Position numbers and translations under genes: made by a program
The notes under the pieces: generated by a model
Told to the model about the DNA's origin: nothing
Seen by the model: only the letters and a program-made list of their open reading frames with translations
Databases searched by the model: none
Shown: one piece after another, positions 1-10,082 of the stretch
Position numbering within the stretch: the first letter of the stretch is position 1
How the letters are laid out: each line of letters begins with the position of its first letter
Origin: Sphingobium cloacae
GTDB taxonomy: Bacteria > Pseudomonadota > Alphaproteobacteria > Sphingomonadales > Sphingomonadaceae
Assembly (NCBI RefSeq): GCF_002355855.1
Contig: NZ_AP017655.1
Location: 1,674,001 to 1,738,000 of the forward strand
Direction: 5' to 3'
Length of the DNA: 64,000 bases

Positions 1-398
1 CCGTGCCCTATCCCGGCCTGATCGAAGCGATGGACCGGCTGGCGGCGGGCGGCGTGAAGCTCGCCATCTGCACCAACAAGGCGGAACGCTTCGCCATTCC
101 GCTGATGCGCCAGCTGGGCCTGTCGGATCGCTTCGCCAGCATCGTGGGTGGCGACACGGTGGGCGTCGCCAAGCCCGACCCGGCCCCGATCCGCGAGATG
201 ATCGCGCGGGCAGGCGGGGGCCGCGCGATCTTCCTGGGCGACACGATCAACGACATCGCGGGCGCGCGCAATGCGGGCATCCCCCCTGTGGCGGTCAGTT
301 TCGGCTTTCTGGACGGGCCGGTCGAAAATCTGGAGGCCGATGCGGTCATCCATCATTTCGACGAACTGGTGCCGTTGCTGGAGCGGTGGCCCGGCTGA
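1..398 (+). CDS. Phosphoglycolate phosphatase-like HAD hydrolase (3' part, cut by window edge)
   Basis: This is the C-terminal part (about 131 residues) of a haloacid-dehalogenase phosphatase; the 5' end lies outside the window, so the catalytic DxD motif I is missing. Motif II (ICTNK), motif III lysine (KPDP) and the acidic motif IV (GDTINDI) are present in the right order. The pattern fits Gph-type phosphoglycolate phosphatases, which dephosphorylate 2-phosphoglycolate, a product of DNA repair or oxygenase side reactions. HAD substrates cannot be told from these motifs alone, so the substrate is an inference. It ends in TGA at 396-398, and the next gene is convergent. Confidence 0.8.
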   Translation, partial: VPYPGLIEAMDRLAAGGVKLAICTNKAERFAIPLMRQLGLSDRFASIVGGDTVGVAKPDPAPIREMIARAGGGRAIFLGDTINDIAGARNAGIPPVAVSFGFLDGPVENLEADAVIHHFDELVPLLERWPG

Positions 399-579
399 CC
401 GCGAGGCGGGGCTGCCATGAGTAGGGACGGGCGCTCTGCTTCCAGCGTGCGTCGTGCTCCTGCGGCGGCAGGAACCCCAGTTTCGCCGCTCGATCCGGGC
501 TCCTGCCTTCGCACTTGTCGCTTAACGGCAAAGTCTGCCCGAACAATCCTCCAAGACCGCTCGCAAGCTCCATGAAAAA

Positions 580-606
580 GGGACGGCGGATTGGATGCGC
601 CGTCCC
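580..606 (-). terminator. Rho-independent terminator of the TCA operon
   Basis: A perfect 9-bp inverted repeat (GGGACGGCG / CGCCGTCCC) encloses a 9-nt loop. Read on the minus strand it is followed by a run of T (CTTTTTC). It lies 26 bp past the lpdA stop codon and so closes the mdh-to-lpdA transcript. The opposite side has only a weak T tract, so bidirectional use is less likely. Confidence 0.8.
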
Positions 607-632
607 TCTTCATCAACCGGCATTGCAGCCTG

Positions 633-2033
633 TCACATATGGATGGGCTTGCCGGTCACGGCCATGGCCGCTTCCTTGATGGCTTCGCTGTGCGTCGGGT
701 GGGCGTGGCAGGTATAGGCGATGTCCTCGCTCGACGCGCCGAACTCCATGGCCTGCGCGGCCTGCGCGATCATCGTGCCCGCGACGCTGGCGATGATCCA
801 GACGCCCAGCACCCGGTCGGTTTCCGCGTCGGCGATCACCTTCACGAAGCCGTCGGGCTCATGATTGGTCTTGGCGCGGCTGTTCGCCAGCATGGGGAAT
901 TTGCCGACCTTGACCGCGCCGCGTTCCTTCGCGGCTTCCTCGGTCAGGCCCACGCCCGCGATTTCGGGGCTGGTGTAGACGACCGAGGGAATCACGTCAT
1001 GGTTCACGATGCCGGTGAGGCCCGCGATATTCTCCGCGACGGCGATGCCTTCATCCTCGGCCTTGTGCGCCAGCATCGGGCCGGGGATCACGTCGCCAAT
1101 GGCCCAGACGCCCGGGACCTTGGTGGCGAAGTCATGATCGGTCTCGATCTGGCCGCGGGCGTTCAGTTCCAGCCCGATCTTGTCGAGGCCCAGCCCTTCC
1201 GTATTCGGACGGCGACCGATGGACACCAGCACGACATCCGCCTCGATCGTTTCCACGTCGCCGCCCGCGGCGGGCTCGACGGTCAGTTCGACATGCTTGC
1301 CCTTGACCTTCGCGCCCGTGACCTTGGTGCCGAGCTTGTAGTCGAAGCCCTGCTTCTTGAAGATCTTGCTGGCTTCCTTGCGGACTTCGCCGTCCATGCC
1401 GGGCAGGATCTGGTCGAGATATTCGACTACCGTGACCTTCGCGCCCAGACGCCGCCAGACGCTGCCCAGTTCCAGGCCGATGACGCCGCCGCCGATGACG
1501 ACGAGACGGTCCGGCACCTTGTCCAGTTCCAGCGCACCGGTGGAATCGACGATCAGGCCCTTTTTATTATCGACCGCGACGCCCGGAAGCGGCGCGACCG
1601 ACGATCCGGTGGCGATGACGATGTTCTTCGCCGTCACCGCCTTGCCAGCGACCTCGACCGCATTGGGGCCGGTGAAGGTGGCAAGGCCCTTCAGCCAGTC
1701 GACCTTGTTCTTCTTGAAGAGAAATTCGATGCCGCCGGTCAGGCCCTTCACCGCATCCTGGCGCTGGCCCTGCATGGTGTCGAGGTCGAGGCTCATCTTG
1801 TCGATCCTGACGCCCAGCTTCGCGAGCGCGCCGCCCGCCGCTTCCTCATAGAGTTCCGACGCGTGCAGCAGCGCCTTGGACGGGATGCAGCCGACATTGA
1901 GGCAGGTGCCGCCCAACGTCTCGCGGCTTTCGGCACAGGCGGTCTTGAGGCCCAGCTGCGCCGCGCGGATCGCCGCGACATAACCGCCGGGGCCAGCCCC
2001 GATCACCAGAACGTCATAGTCGAAGTCTGCCAT
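633..2033 (-). CDS. lpdA: Dihydrolipoyl dehydrogenase (E3 of 2-oxoacid dehydrogenase complexes)
   Basis: A 466-residue flavoprotein that reoxidises dihydrolipoamide on the E2 subunit and passes electrons to NAD+. The N-terminal FAD-binding GAGPGG is at residues 12-17 and the redox-active disulfide CLNVGC at 44-49. A second nucleotide-binding motif (IGGGVIGLE) is near residue 180. The C-terminal HAHPTHSE motif supplies the catalytic His445/Glu450 pair. Length is normal for the family. It is the last gene of the 2-oxoglutarate dehydrogenase operon, which argues for service in that complex, though the same E3 could also serve pyruvate dehydrogenase. The upstream gap from sucB holds a palindromic repeat. 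Confidence 0.97.
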   Translation of the reverse strand: MADFDYDVLVIGAGPGGYVAAIRAAQLGLKTACAESRETLGGTCLNVGCIPSKALLHASELYEEAAGGALAKLGVRIDKMSLDLDTMQGQRQDAVKGLTGGIEFLFKKNKVDWLKGLATFTGPNAVEVAGKAVTAKNIVIATGSSVAPLPGVAVDNKKGLIVDSTGALELDKVPDRLVVIGGGVIGLELGSVWRRLGAKVTVVEYLDQILPGMDGEVRKEASKIFKKQGFDYKLGTKVTGAKVKGKHVELTVEPAAGGDVETIEADVVLVSIGRRPNTEGLGLDKIGLELNARGQIETDHDFATKVPGVWAIGDVIPGPMLAHKAEDEGIAVAENIAGLTGIVNHDVIPSVVYTSPEIAGVGLTEEAAKERGAVKVGKFPMLANSRAKTNHEPDGFVKVIADAETDRVLGVWIIASVAGTMIAQAAQAMEFGASSEDIAYTCHAHPTHSEAIKEAAMAVTGKPIHM

Positions 2034-2041
2034 ACCAATCT

Positions 2042-2130
2042 CCGTTCGCCCTGAGCCTGTCGAAGGGCTGTACTTCTTCTTTTGCCCTTTGCCAAAAGGG
2101 ACGGGGCTTCGACAGGCTCAGCCCGAACGG
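2042..2130. repeat. Palindromic intergenic repeat (REP-like), copy 1
   Basis: Two inverted arms, 2042-2068 (CCGTTCGCCCTGAGCCTGTC, continuing CGAAGGGC) and 2106-2130 (GCTTCGACAGGCTCAGCCCG, continuing AACGG), flank a 37-bp spacer. They fill most of the 108-bp gap between sucB and lpdA. A related pair of arms recurs at 50485-50569. The sequence matches what I know as a dispersed REP-like element of sphingomonad genomes. Transcribed, it would form a long hairpin between the two cistrons, which could affect mRNA stability or polarity (inference). Confidence 0.8.
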
Positions 2131-2141
2131 TGACGGGGTGA

Positions 2142-3395
2142 TTACAGGTCGATCAGCAGGCGGGTCGGGTCCTCGATCGCGTTCTTGACCGCGACCAGGA
2201 AGGTCACCGCTTCGCGGCCGTCGATCAGGCGATGGTCGTAGCTCAATGCCAGATACATCATCGGGCGGACGACGACCTGGCCGTCGCGGACCACGGGGCG
2301 GTCCTCGATCCGGTGGAGGCCCAGCACCGCCGACTGCGGCGGGTTGATGATCGGGGTGGACATCAGCGAACCGAAGACGCCGCCATTGGAGATGGTGAAG
2401 GTGCCGCCCTTCATCTCCTCCATGGTGAGCGCGCCTTCCTTCGCCTTGCGGCCGAAGTCGCCGATGGTCTTTTCGATCTGCGCGACGCTCATGCTTTCGG
2501 CATTGCGGATGACCGGCACGACGAGGCCGTTGGGCGCCGAGACCGCGACGGAAATGTCGGCGAAGTCGTTATAGACGATCTCGTCGCCCTCGATCTGGCC
2601 GTTGACGCCCGGCACGTCCTTGAGCGCCATGCAGACCGCCTTGGTGAAGAAGCCCATGAAGCCCAGACGAACGCCATGCTTCTTTTCGAACAGATCCTTA
2701 TATTTGGTGCGCGCTTCGATGACGGCGGACATGTCGACATCGTTGAAGGTGGTGAGCAGCGCGGCGTTGTTCTGCGCTTCCTTGAGCCGCTTGGCGACCG
2801 TCTGGCGCAGGCGGGTCATCTTGACCCGCTCCTGCTTGCGGCTGGGCCCGGCGGCGGGCGCATCGGCGGAGGGAGTCGAATCCGCGTTCGTGGACGCAGC
2901 AGCCTTGGCGGTGCCCGCGGCGGCCGCGGCCAGCACATCGTCCTTGGTCAGACGGCCATCCTTGCCGGTGCCCTTGATCTTGCTGGGATCGAGGCCATGC
3001 TCCAGCACCAGACGGCGCACGGCGGGCGACAGGGTCAGGTTGCCCGCATCGCCATCCTCATCGACCGGAGCCGAAGCGGCGGGCGCGGGAGCAGCGGCTT
3101 CCGCCTTCGCGGCAGGGGCCGGAGCCGATGCAGCGGCAGGCGCTGCGGCAGCCGCTGCGCCTTCGTTGATGGTGGCGAGCAACGCGCCGACCTCGACCGT
3201 ATCGCCTTCCTTGGCGATGATGTCGCCCAGCGTTCCCGCGACCGGCGCGGGCACATCGACCGCGACCTTGTCGGTTTCGAGGCTGACGATCGGCTCATCG
3301 GCCTTCACGGCTTCACCGGGCTTCTTCAGCCACTGGCCGACGGTTGCTTCGGTAACGGATTCGCCCAGCGTGGGGACTTTGACTTCGGTTGCCAT
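2142..3395 (-). CDS. sucB: 2-oxoglutarate dehydrogenase E2, dihydrolipoyllysine succinyltransferase
   Basis: A 417-residue E2 core subunit (also called OdhB) that transfers the succinyl group from lipoyl-lysine to CoA. Residues 1-75 form the lipoyl domain, with the modified lysine at K43 in ETDKV. An Ala/Pro-rich flexible linker follows (about 80-118), then the E3/E1-binding domain (about 120-157), a second Ala-rich linker, and the catalytic acyltransferase domain. The active-site motif YDHRLIDG places His388 and Asp392. It sits 9 bp downstream of sucA, as expected for co-translation. Length is typical. Confidence 0.97.
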   Translation of the reverse strand: MATEVKVPTLGESVTEATVGQWLKKPGEAVKADEPIVSLETDKVAVDVPAPVAGTLGDIIAKEGDTVEVGALLATINEGAAAAAAPAAASAPAPAAKAEAAAPAPAASAPVDEDGDAGNLTLSPAVRRLVLEHGLDPSKIKGTGKDGRLTKDDVLAAAAAGTAKAAASTNADSTPSADAPAAGPSRKQERVKMTRLRQTVAKRLKEAQNNAALLTTFNDVDMSAVIEARTKYKDLFEKKHGVRLGFMGFFTKAVCMALKDVPGVNGQIEGDEIVYNDFADISVAVSAPNGLVVPVIRNAESMSVAQIEKTIGDFGRKAKEGALTMEEMKGGTFTISNGGVFGSLMSTPIINPPQSAVLGLHRIEDRPVVRDGQVVVRPMMYLALSYDHRLIDGREAVTFLVAVKNAIEDPTRLLIDL

Positions 3396-3404
3396 GAGCT
3401 TGTC

Positions 3405-6209
3405 TCAGCCTTTCTTCTGGCGGCGGATTTCTTCACGGACGCTGTGGCCCAGCGCATCGGCGACGAGCGCGCCCTGTTCGGCGACGTGACGCTTGGCGAG
3501 ACCCGTGGCGGGCGAAGCGGACGCCTTGCGACCCGCATAGCGCGCCCGCATCGGCGCCCTGCCCGCCGAAGCCAGCGCTTCCTCGATAAAGGGCTCGACG
3601 AAGAACCAGCCGCCATTGTTCCGCGGCTCTTCCTGGCACCAGATCACTTCCTCCAGGTTCGTCATGCGCTCGATGCGCGTGGCGAGCGCCTCGGTCGGGA
3701 AGGGATAGAGCTGCTCGATGCGGACGATCTGGGTGTTCCTGTCGCCCGCTGCGTCGCGCGCCTCGATCAGGTCGTAGGCGACCTTGCCCGAGCAGAGCAC
3801 CAGCCGCTTCGTATCCTTGTCGGGCGCAGGATTGGTGTCCGACAGGATGCGCATGAAGTGCGTTTCGCCCAGGAAATCCTCCGCCTTGCTGACCGCCAGC
3901 TTGTGCCGCAGCAAAGACTTGGGCGTCATCATGATGAGCGGCTTGCGGAACGGACGCAGCATCTGGCGCCGCAGGATGTGGAAATAGTTGGCCGGGGTGG
4001 TGCAATTGGCGACCTGGATATTCCCTTCCGCGCAAAGCTGGAGATAGCGTTCGAGACGCGCCGAGCTATGCTCCGGCCCCTGCCCTTCATAGCCGTGCGG
4101 CAGCAGGCAGACGAGACCGTTCGCGCGCAGCCACTTGCTTTCCGACGATGCGATATACTGGTCGAAGATGATCTGCGCGCCGTTGGCGAAGTCGCCGAAC
4201 TGCGCTTCCCACAGGACGAGCGATTTCGGGTCCGCCAGCGCGAAGCCATATTCGAAGCCCAGCACGCCATATTCGGAAAGCGGGCTGTCCAGCACCTCGA
4301 ACCGGCCGTGCGGCACGGTCGAAAGCGGGATATATTTGCTCTCCGTGTCCTGATCGACCCAGACCGAGTGACGCTGGCTGAAGGTGCCGCGCCCGGAATC
4401 CTGGCCCGACAGGCGGACGCCATAGCCTTCCGACAGCAGCGATCCGAAGGCCAGCGCCTCGCCGGTCGCCCAGTCGAAATTCTCGCCGGTCCTGAACATC
4501 TCCGCCTTGGCGTCGAGAACGCGCTTCAGCGTCTTGTGGATGTTGAGCCCTTCGGGAACCGTGGTCAGCGTCTTGCCGAGGCCGTCGAACAGCTTCTGGC
4601 TGATCGCGGTCTCCACATTCTGGCGCGTCGTTTCCGCATTGGCGGGCTGGTGCAGGCCCGACCAGCGGCCGGTGAACCAGTCCGCCTTGTTGGGCTTGTA
4701 GCTCTTCGCCGCCTCGAACTCTTCCTCCAGATGGTTGACGAAATCGCCCGTCGCCTGATTGACGAAATCGTCGTCCACCACGCCTTCGGCCCGGAGGCGC
4801 GCCGCATAGACGTCGCTCACCGGCATGTGCTGGCGGATTTCCTTGTACATGAGCGGCTGGGTGAAACCCGGCTCGTCGCCCTCGTTATGACCGAAGCGGC
4901 GATAGCACCACATGTCGATCACGATGTCGCGATGGAAGGTCTGGCGATATTCGATCGCCAGCTTGCAGGCGAAGGTGACCGCCTCGGGATCGTCGCCATT
5001 GACGTGCAGGATCGGCGCCTGGACGCCCTTCGCCACGTCGCTCGGATAGGGCGAGGACCGCGCGAATTGCGGCGAGGTGGTGAAGCCCACCTGGTTGTTG
5101 ACGACGAAATGGATGCAGCCGCCGGTATTGTAGCCCCGAATGCCGGAGAAGCCGAAGCATTCCCACACGATCCCCTGTCCCGCGAAGGCCGCGTCGCCAT
5201 GGATCAGCACCGGCAGAACCTGCTCGTGCTTTTCAAGGTCGTCGCGGAAGGTCTGCTGCGCGCGGACCTTGCCCAGCACCACCGGATCGACGGTTTCGAG
5301 ATGCGACGGGTTGGGCACCAGCGACATGTGGACCTTGATCCCGTCGAACTCGCGGTCGGTCGAGGTGCCGAGATGATATTTGACGTCGCCCGAACCGCCG
5401 ACATCCTCCGGATTGGCGGTGCCGCCGGAAAATTCGTGGAAGATGACGCGGAAGCCCTTGGCCATCACATTGGCGAGCACGTTGAGGCGGCCGCGATGGG
5501 CCATGCCGTAGACGATCTCGCGCACGCCCGATGCGCCGCCATATTTGATGATGGCTTCGAGCGCCGGGATCATGGACTCGCCGCCGTCGAGGCCGAAACG
5601 CTTGGTGCCGACATATTTGCGGCCCAGGAACTTCTCATATTGCTCGGCCTGGATGACCTTCGACAGGATCGCCCGCTTGCCTTCCGGCGTGAAGTGGATT
5701 TCCTTGTCCTTGCCTTCCATCCGGTCCTGAAGGAACCGGCGTTCCCCCACATCCGCGATGTGCATATATTCCAGGCCGACATTGCCGCAGTAATTCCGCC
5801 GCAGGATGGCGACGATCTCTTCGACCGTGGCATAGTCGAGGCCCAGCGTGCCGCCGAGATAAACCCGCTTCTTCGGATCGTTCAGGCCATGATATTCCGG
5901 CGTCAGGTCGGCCGGAAGCTGCCGCTGCGTGAGGCCGAGCGGGTCCAGATTGGCCGCCAGATGGCCGCGCACGCGATAGGTGCGAATCAACATCTGCGCG
6001 CGGATCGCGTCCTCAGCCGCCTGCGCGACTTCGGCTTCGCCCGTCACCTTGCCCACGGATTTGGCGGCGGCCTTGATCGCCACCTGCATCTGCGTGGGGT
6101 CCAGCGCCCCGGTCAGGTCGTCGGTATCGATCGGCGGCCAGTTGGTGCGCGCCCAGCTGGGTCCGCGCTCGACTTCGAAATCCTGATTCTCGTAACCCAT
6201 CACCGTCAT
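3405..6209 (-). CDS. sucA: 2-oxoglutarate dehydrogenase E1 component
   Basis: A thiamine-diphosphate enzyme of 934 residues that decarboxylates 2-oxoglutarate and succinylates the E2 lipoyl arm. The N-terminal segment contains the E2-interacting sequence common to SucA proteins. The ThDP-binding core includes GDAAFAGQGIV and a following NNQVGFTTSP segment. The C-terminal half carries the transketolase-like domains, with QFGDFANGAQ and HGYEGQGPEHSSAR. Two in-frame ATGs lie three codons apart at the start (MTV-MGYENQD); I see no strong ribosome-binding site to choose between them. It lies between sucD and sucB on one minus-strand transcript. Confidence 0.97.
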   Translation of the reverse strand: MTVMGYENQDFEVERGPSWARTNWPPIDTDDLTGALDPTQMQVAIKAAAKSVGKVTGEAEVAQAAEDAIRAQMLIRTYRVRGHLAANLDPLGLTQRQLPADLTPEYHGLNDPKKRVYLGGTLGLDYATVEEIVAILRRNYCGNVGLEYMHIADVGERRFLQDRMEGKDKEIHFTPEGKRAILSKVIQAEQYEKFLGRKYVGTKRFGLDGGESMIPALEAIIKYGGASGVREIVYGMAHRGRLNVLANVMAKGFRVIFHEFSGGTANPEDVGGSGDVKYHLGTSTDREFDGIKVHMSLVPNPSHLETVDPVVLGKVRAQQTFRDDLEKHEQVLPVLIHGDAAFAGQGIVWECFGFSGIRGYNTGGCIHFVVNNQVGFTTSPQFARSSPYPSDVAKGVQAPILHVNGDDPEAVTFACKLAIEYRQTFHRDIVIDMWCYRRFGHNEGDEPGFTQPLMYKEIRQHMPVSDVYAARLRAEGVVDDDFVNQATGDFVNHLEEEFEAAKSYKPNKADWFTGRWSGLHQPANAETTRQNVETAISQKLFDGLGKTLTTVPEGLNIHKTLKRVLDAKAEMFRTGENFDWATGEALAFGSLLSEGYGVRLSGQDSGRGTFSQRHSVWVDQDTESKYIPLSTVPHGRFEVLDSPLSEYGVLGFEYGFALADPKSLVLWEAQFGDFANGAQIIFDQYIASSESKWLRANGLVCLLPHGYEGQGPEHSSARLERYLQLCAEGNIQVANCTTPANYFHILRRQMLRPFRKPLIMMTPKSLLRHKLAVSKAEDFLGETHFMRILSDTNPAPDKDTKRLVLCSGKVAYDLIEARDAAGDRNTQIVRIEQLYPFPTEALATRIERMTNLEEVIWCQEEPRNNGGWFFVEPFIEEALASAGRAPMRARYAGRKASASPATGLAKRHVAEQGALVADALGHSVREEIRRQKKG

Positions 6210-6281
6210 CCCATCACGACCGCGTGCATCGCGGAACGGGAAGGACGACCGGGGTGCAGCCCGGCCGCCTGTCTTGCGAGA

Positions 6282-7166
6282 TTAGCCCTTCAGCACTTCC
6301 AGCAGGGTCGTGCCGAGTTCGGAGGGGCTGGCGGCGACCTTGATGCCGGCCGCTTCCATCGCCGCGATCTTGCTTTCCGCGTCGCCCTTGCCGCCCGACA
6401 CGATCGCGCCGGCATGGCCCATGCGGCGGCCCGGAGGCGCGGTGCGGCCCGCGATGAAGCCGGCCATCGGCTTCCTGCGGCCCTTCTTCGCCTCGTCGAT
6501 CAGGAACTGCGCGGCCTGTTCTTCCGCGTCGCCACCGATCTCGCCGATCATGATGATCGATTCGGTCGCGTCATCGGCCAGGAACAGTTCCAGCACGTCG
6601 ATGAAGTTGGTGCCGTTGACCGGATCGCCGCCGATGCCGACCGCCGTGGTCTGGCCCAGGCCCGCGTTCGTGGTCTGGAACACCGCCTCATAGGTCAGCG
6701 TGCCGGAACGCGACACGACGCCGACGCTGCCCTGCTTGAAGATGCTGCCGGGCATGATGCCGATCTTGCACTCATTGGGGGTCAGGACGCCGGGACAGTT
6801 CGGGCCGATCAGGCGCGACTTGCTGCCCGACAGGGCGCGCTTCACCTTCACCATGTCCAGCACCGGAATGCCTTCGGTGATGCAGACGATCAGCGGAATT
6901 TCCGCGTCGATGGCTTCCAGGATCGAATCGGCCGCGAATGGCGGCGGCACATAGATGACCGACGCGTCCGCGCCGGTCTTCGCCTTCGCTTCGGCCACGG
7001 TATCGTAATTGGGCAGGCCGATATGGGTCGTTCCGCCCTTGCCGGGAGTCACCCCCGCAACCATCTGCGTGCCGTAGGCCAGCGCCTGTTCAGTGTGGAA
7101 AGTGCCCGTGGCACCCGTCATCCCCTGGGTGATGACCTTGGTGTTCTTGTTCACCAGAATGGACAT
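6282..7166 (-). CDS. sucD: Succinyl-CoA ligase (ADP-forming) alpha subunit
   Basis: A 294-residue alpha subunit that binds CoA and carries the phosphohistidine intermediate during substrate-level phosphorylation of succinyl-CoA. The N-terminal Rossmann CoA-binding region contains [10 protein letters not shown], and the active-site loop [12 protein letters not shown] places the phosphorylated histidine at His251. Length is standard. The beta subunit gene sucC, which commonly precedes sucD in alphaproteobacterial mdh-sucCDAB operons, is absent: mdh ends only 102 bp upstream. The partner must be encoded elsewhere in the genome. Confidence 0.97.
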   Translation of the reverse strand: MSILVNKNTKVITQGMTGATGTFHTEQALAYGTQMVAGVTPGKGGTTHIGLPNYDTVAEAKAKTGADASVIYVPPPFAADSILEAIDAEIPLIVCITEGIPVLDMVKVKRALSGSKSRLIGPNCPGVLTPNECKIGIMPGSIFKQGSVGVVSRSGTLTYEAVFQTTNAGLGQTTAVGIGGDPVNGTNFIDVLELFLADDATESIIMIGEIGGDAEEQAAQFLIDEAKKGRRKPMAGFIAGRTAPPGRRMGHAGAIVSGGKGDAESKIAAMEAAGIKVAASPSELGTTLLEVLKG

Positions 7167-7268
7167 GAAAGCCCCTTCATCGTCTCAATGGCGTGGCATT
7201 TGGGGTGAGCGGCCCGTTCAGGATGCCGACTTGCCTGAAACGGGCCGGTGCAGGTCTTGGAGAGGCGA

Positions 7269-8237
<969 letters not shown>

Positions 8238-8320
8238 TCATCCTCCAAGCTCGAAATATTGGAATTGCGGCCCGCTTAGGCCGATATGGTAAAGGTTTCA
8301 ACCTGCCAGAAGGATGCCAT

Positions 8321-8350
8321 GCAATTTATCTTTGCAATTCATTCGCAATT
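8321..8350 (-). promoter_or_regulatory. Triple AATTGC repeat upstream of mdh, possible operator
   Basis: The hexamer AATTGC (minus strand) occurs at 8345-8350, 8334-8339 and 8321-8326, with start-to-start spacing of 11 and 13 bp. The copies also form overlapping dyads: TGCAA-N7-TTGCA, and TTGC-N9-GCAA. This is an AT-rich island in GC-rich DNA, 90-120 bp ahead of the mdh start, where a promoter or operator would be expected. No specific regulator is recognised. Confidence 0.4.
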
Positions 8351-8427
8351 TCATTAGAGAGGTGTCCGCCTTTGTTGCTCACGCGCTCCTACCCTGGCGT
8401 CTGACCCATTCCCGCAAAGGCCACCTG

Positions 8428-8459
8428 CCGGATACCTCCCTTTTGCGGGAGGTATCCGG
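8428..8459 (-). terminator. Strong hairpin downstream of zapE, probable terminator
   Basis: A perfect 13-bp stem (CCGGATACCTCCC / GGGAGGTATCCGG) with a 6-nt loop lies 51 bp past the zapE stop codon. There is no clean T tract on the minus strand, so it may act as a stability hairpin or an imperfect terminator. It separates the sdhB-zapE transcript from the mdh promoter region. Confidence 0.55.
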
Positions 8460-8509
8460 GCTATTTTATGACAATGGGGAAGAAAAGCGCCCGTTCAAGG
8501 CGCCTGCGG

Positions 8510-9622
8510 CTATTTGGAGCCGTGGCCCAGCGCCAGATAATCGTCCGACTGCATTTCCATGAGCCGGGACACGGTGCGCTCGAACTCGAAGGCGCCGTCC
8601 CCTTCGGGATACAGCCGCGCAGGCTCGGCATCGGCGGAAGCCAGGAGCTTCACCTTATATTCGTAGAGCGAGTCGATCAGCGTCACGAAGCGGGCGGCCT
8701 CATTCCGTTTTTCCGGGCCGAGCACCGGGATGCCCACGAGGATGACCGTGTGATATTTGCGCGCGATCGCCAGATAGTCGGGCGCGCCGCGCGCCTCCGC
8801 GCAAAGCCGCTTGAAGGAGAAGACCGCGACGCCCTTCAAGCTCTTGGGCACATGGAGCGTCCGGCCGCCCTGGACGGGAATATCCTCCGCCGGGACGTTG
8901 GCGCGGTCCTCGGGCGGGTAATCGGTCAGGCGGAAGAACGCCTTGCTGAGCGCCGCCGTCGCTTCCGGCCCGTTGGGGGAATGCCACAGCGTGGAATCTC
9001 CCAGCCGGTCGAGCCGGTAATCGGTCGGCCCGTTCAGCGTCATCACGTCCAGCCGATCCTTGATCAGATCGATGAAGGGCAGGAAGAGCTGGCGGTTGAG
9101 GCCGTTCTTGTAGAGGTCGTCCGGCGCGCGGTTGGAGGTGGTGACGATGGTGACGCGCTTGTCCAGCAACCCCGTGAACAGGCGCGACATGATCGCCGCG
9201 TCCGCCATGTTGTTGACGACCATCTCGTCGAAGCAGAGCAGCCGCGCTTCCTCCGCCAGCGATTCCACCACCGGCGGGATGGGATCGCCCGTTTCCGACT
9301 TGCGCGCCTCGGCCAGCCGCGCATGGACATCGAGCATGAATTCGTGGAAATGCGCGCGCTTCTTGCGCTGGATCTGCACGGCGTCGAAGAACAGGTCCAT
9401 CAGCATGGACTTGCCGCGCCCCACGCCGCCCCACATGTAAAGGCCACGGGGCGGCTCCGGCGCCTTGCGCAGCAATTTCCAGAGCGTCGAGCCACGGGGC
9501 GGGGCCGCCTCCAGTTCCTTCTGCAACCGGTCGAGCCGGTGCGCGGCGGCTTCCTGATCCGGGTCGGCACGCAGTTCCCCGCCCGCCACCAGGGACACGT
9601 AGCGGTCGATGACTCCCGTCAT
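8510..9622 (-). CDS. zapE: Cell division protein ZapE / AFG1-like ATPase
   Basis: A 370-residue P-loop ATPase of the AFG1/ZapE family. In E. coli ZapE associates with the Z-ring; mitochondrial relatives (Afg1/LACE1) act in respiratory-complex quality control. The Walker A motif GGVGRGKS is at residues 65-72 and a Walker B-like LLCFDEM near residue 138. A longer open frame continues upstream, but the ATG at 9622 overlaps the stop of the preceding thioesterase gene as ATGA, which sets the start. Coupling to sdhB through the thioesterase gene fits either a division or a respiratory-maintenance role. Confidence 0.9.
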   Translation of the reverse strand: MTGVIDRYVSLVAGGELRADPDQEAAAHRLDRLQKELEAAPPRGSTLWKLLRKAPEPPRGLYMWGGVGRGKSMLMDLFFDAVQIQRKKRAHFHEFMLDVHARLAEARKSETGDPIPPVVESLAEEARLLCFDEMVVNNMADAAIMSRLFTGLLDKRVTIVTTSNRAPDDLYKNGLNRQLFLPFIDLIKDRLDVMTLNGPTDYRLDRLGDSTLWHSPNGPEATAALSKAFFRLTDYPPEDRANVPAEDIPVQGGRTLHVPKSLKGVAVFSFKRLCAEARGAPDYLAIARKYHTVILVGIPVLGPEKRNEAARFVTLIDSLYEYKVKLLASADAEPARLYPEGDGAFEFERTVSRLMEMQSDDYLALGHGSK

Positions 9623-10056
9623 TTCGGCGTGGACGCCTTCCGGATCGTCGCGGTGGAAGCGGCAATCAGATGGCCCTCCTGCTCCATTGTCAGCCGCATG
9701 AAGAACAAGCGCCCGGTTTCGCGCAGCAGTTCGACTTCCGTCCGGATAAGGGGGCCGATGCCGCCCGATCCGCAGAATTGCATCGCCAGGTCCACCGTCA
9801 CGGCGGACATCTGTTCGGGCCGCCCCATGGCGGCAAGGCCCGCGAAATAGGCATGATCGGCAAAAGCCGCCAGAAAGCCGCCATGCAGCATACCCATGCG
9901 ATTGGCGTGGCCCGGCAAGGTTTCCAGCATGACCGTCGCCTTGCCCGCCGCATCGCCACGGAAATGGGACCGGCCGATCGGTTCCAGGAAAGTGCCCTCT
10001 ATCGGGTCCGCCCAGCCATACCATCCCGCCCATGGCCCATCCGCCACGGGCACCAT
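9619..10056 (-). CDS. PaaI-like hotdog-fold thioesterase
   Basis: A protein of about 145 residues with the hotdog thioesterase pattern: the segment GMLHGGFLAAFADHAYFAGL matches the HGG helix of PaaI/YigI-type acyl-CoA thioesterases, followed by a strand-rich half. These enzymes hydrolyse acyl- or aryl-CoA thioesters; the substrate here is unknown. ATG 10056 is used; an in-frame GTG at 10077 is also possible. The open frame further upstream would run into sdhB. Its stop overlaps the zapE start by 4 bp (ATGA), and sdhB ends 26 bp upstream. Confidence 0.85.
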   Translation of the reverse strand: MVPVADGPWAGWYGWADPIEGTFLEPIGRSHFRGDAAGKATVMLETLPGHANRMGMLHGGFLAAFADHAYFAGLAAMGRPEQMSAVTVDLAMQFCGSGGIGPLIRTEVELLRETGRLFFMRLTMEQEGHLIAASTATIRKASTPK

Positions 10057-10082
10057 CCTGCCGGGACGCTCCGCCACGCCGG

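Noticed and set aside
3033..3300. Ala/Pro-rich low-complexity stretch in sucB as a possible repeat or frame error
   Set aside because: It is the normal flexible linker after the lipoyl domain of E2 proteins.
2232..7208. Very long open frame (over 1600 codons) on the + strand opposite the TCA genes
   Set aside because: It lies antisense to four clear enzyme genes and its translation is rich in Arg, His and Asp with no domain. It reflects the codon bias of the GC-rich opposite strand.
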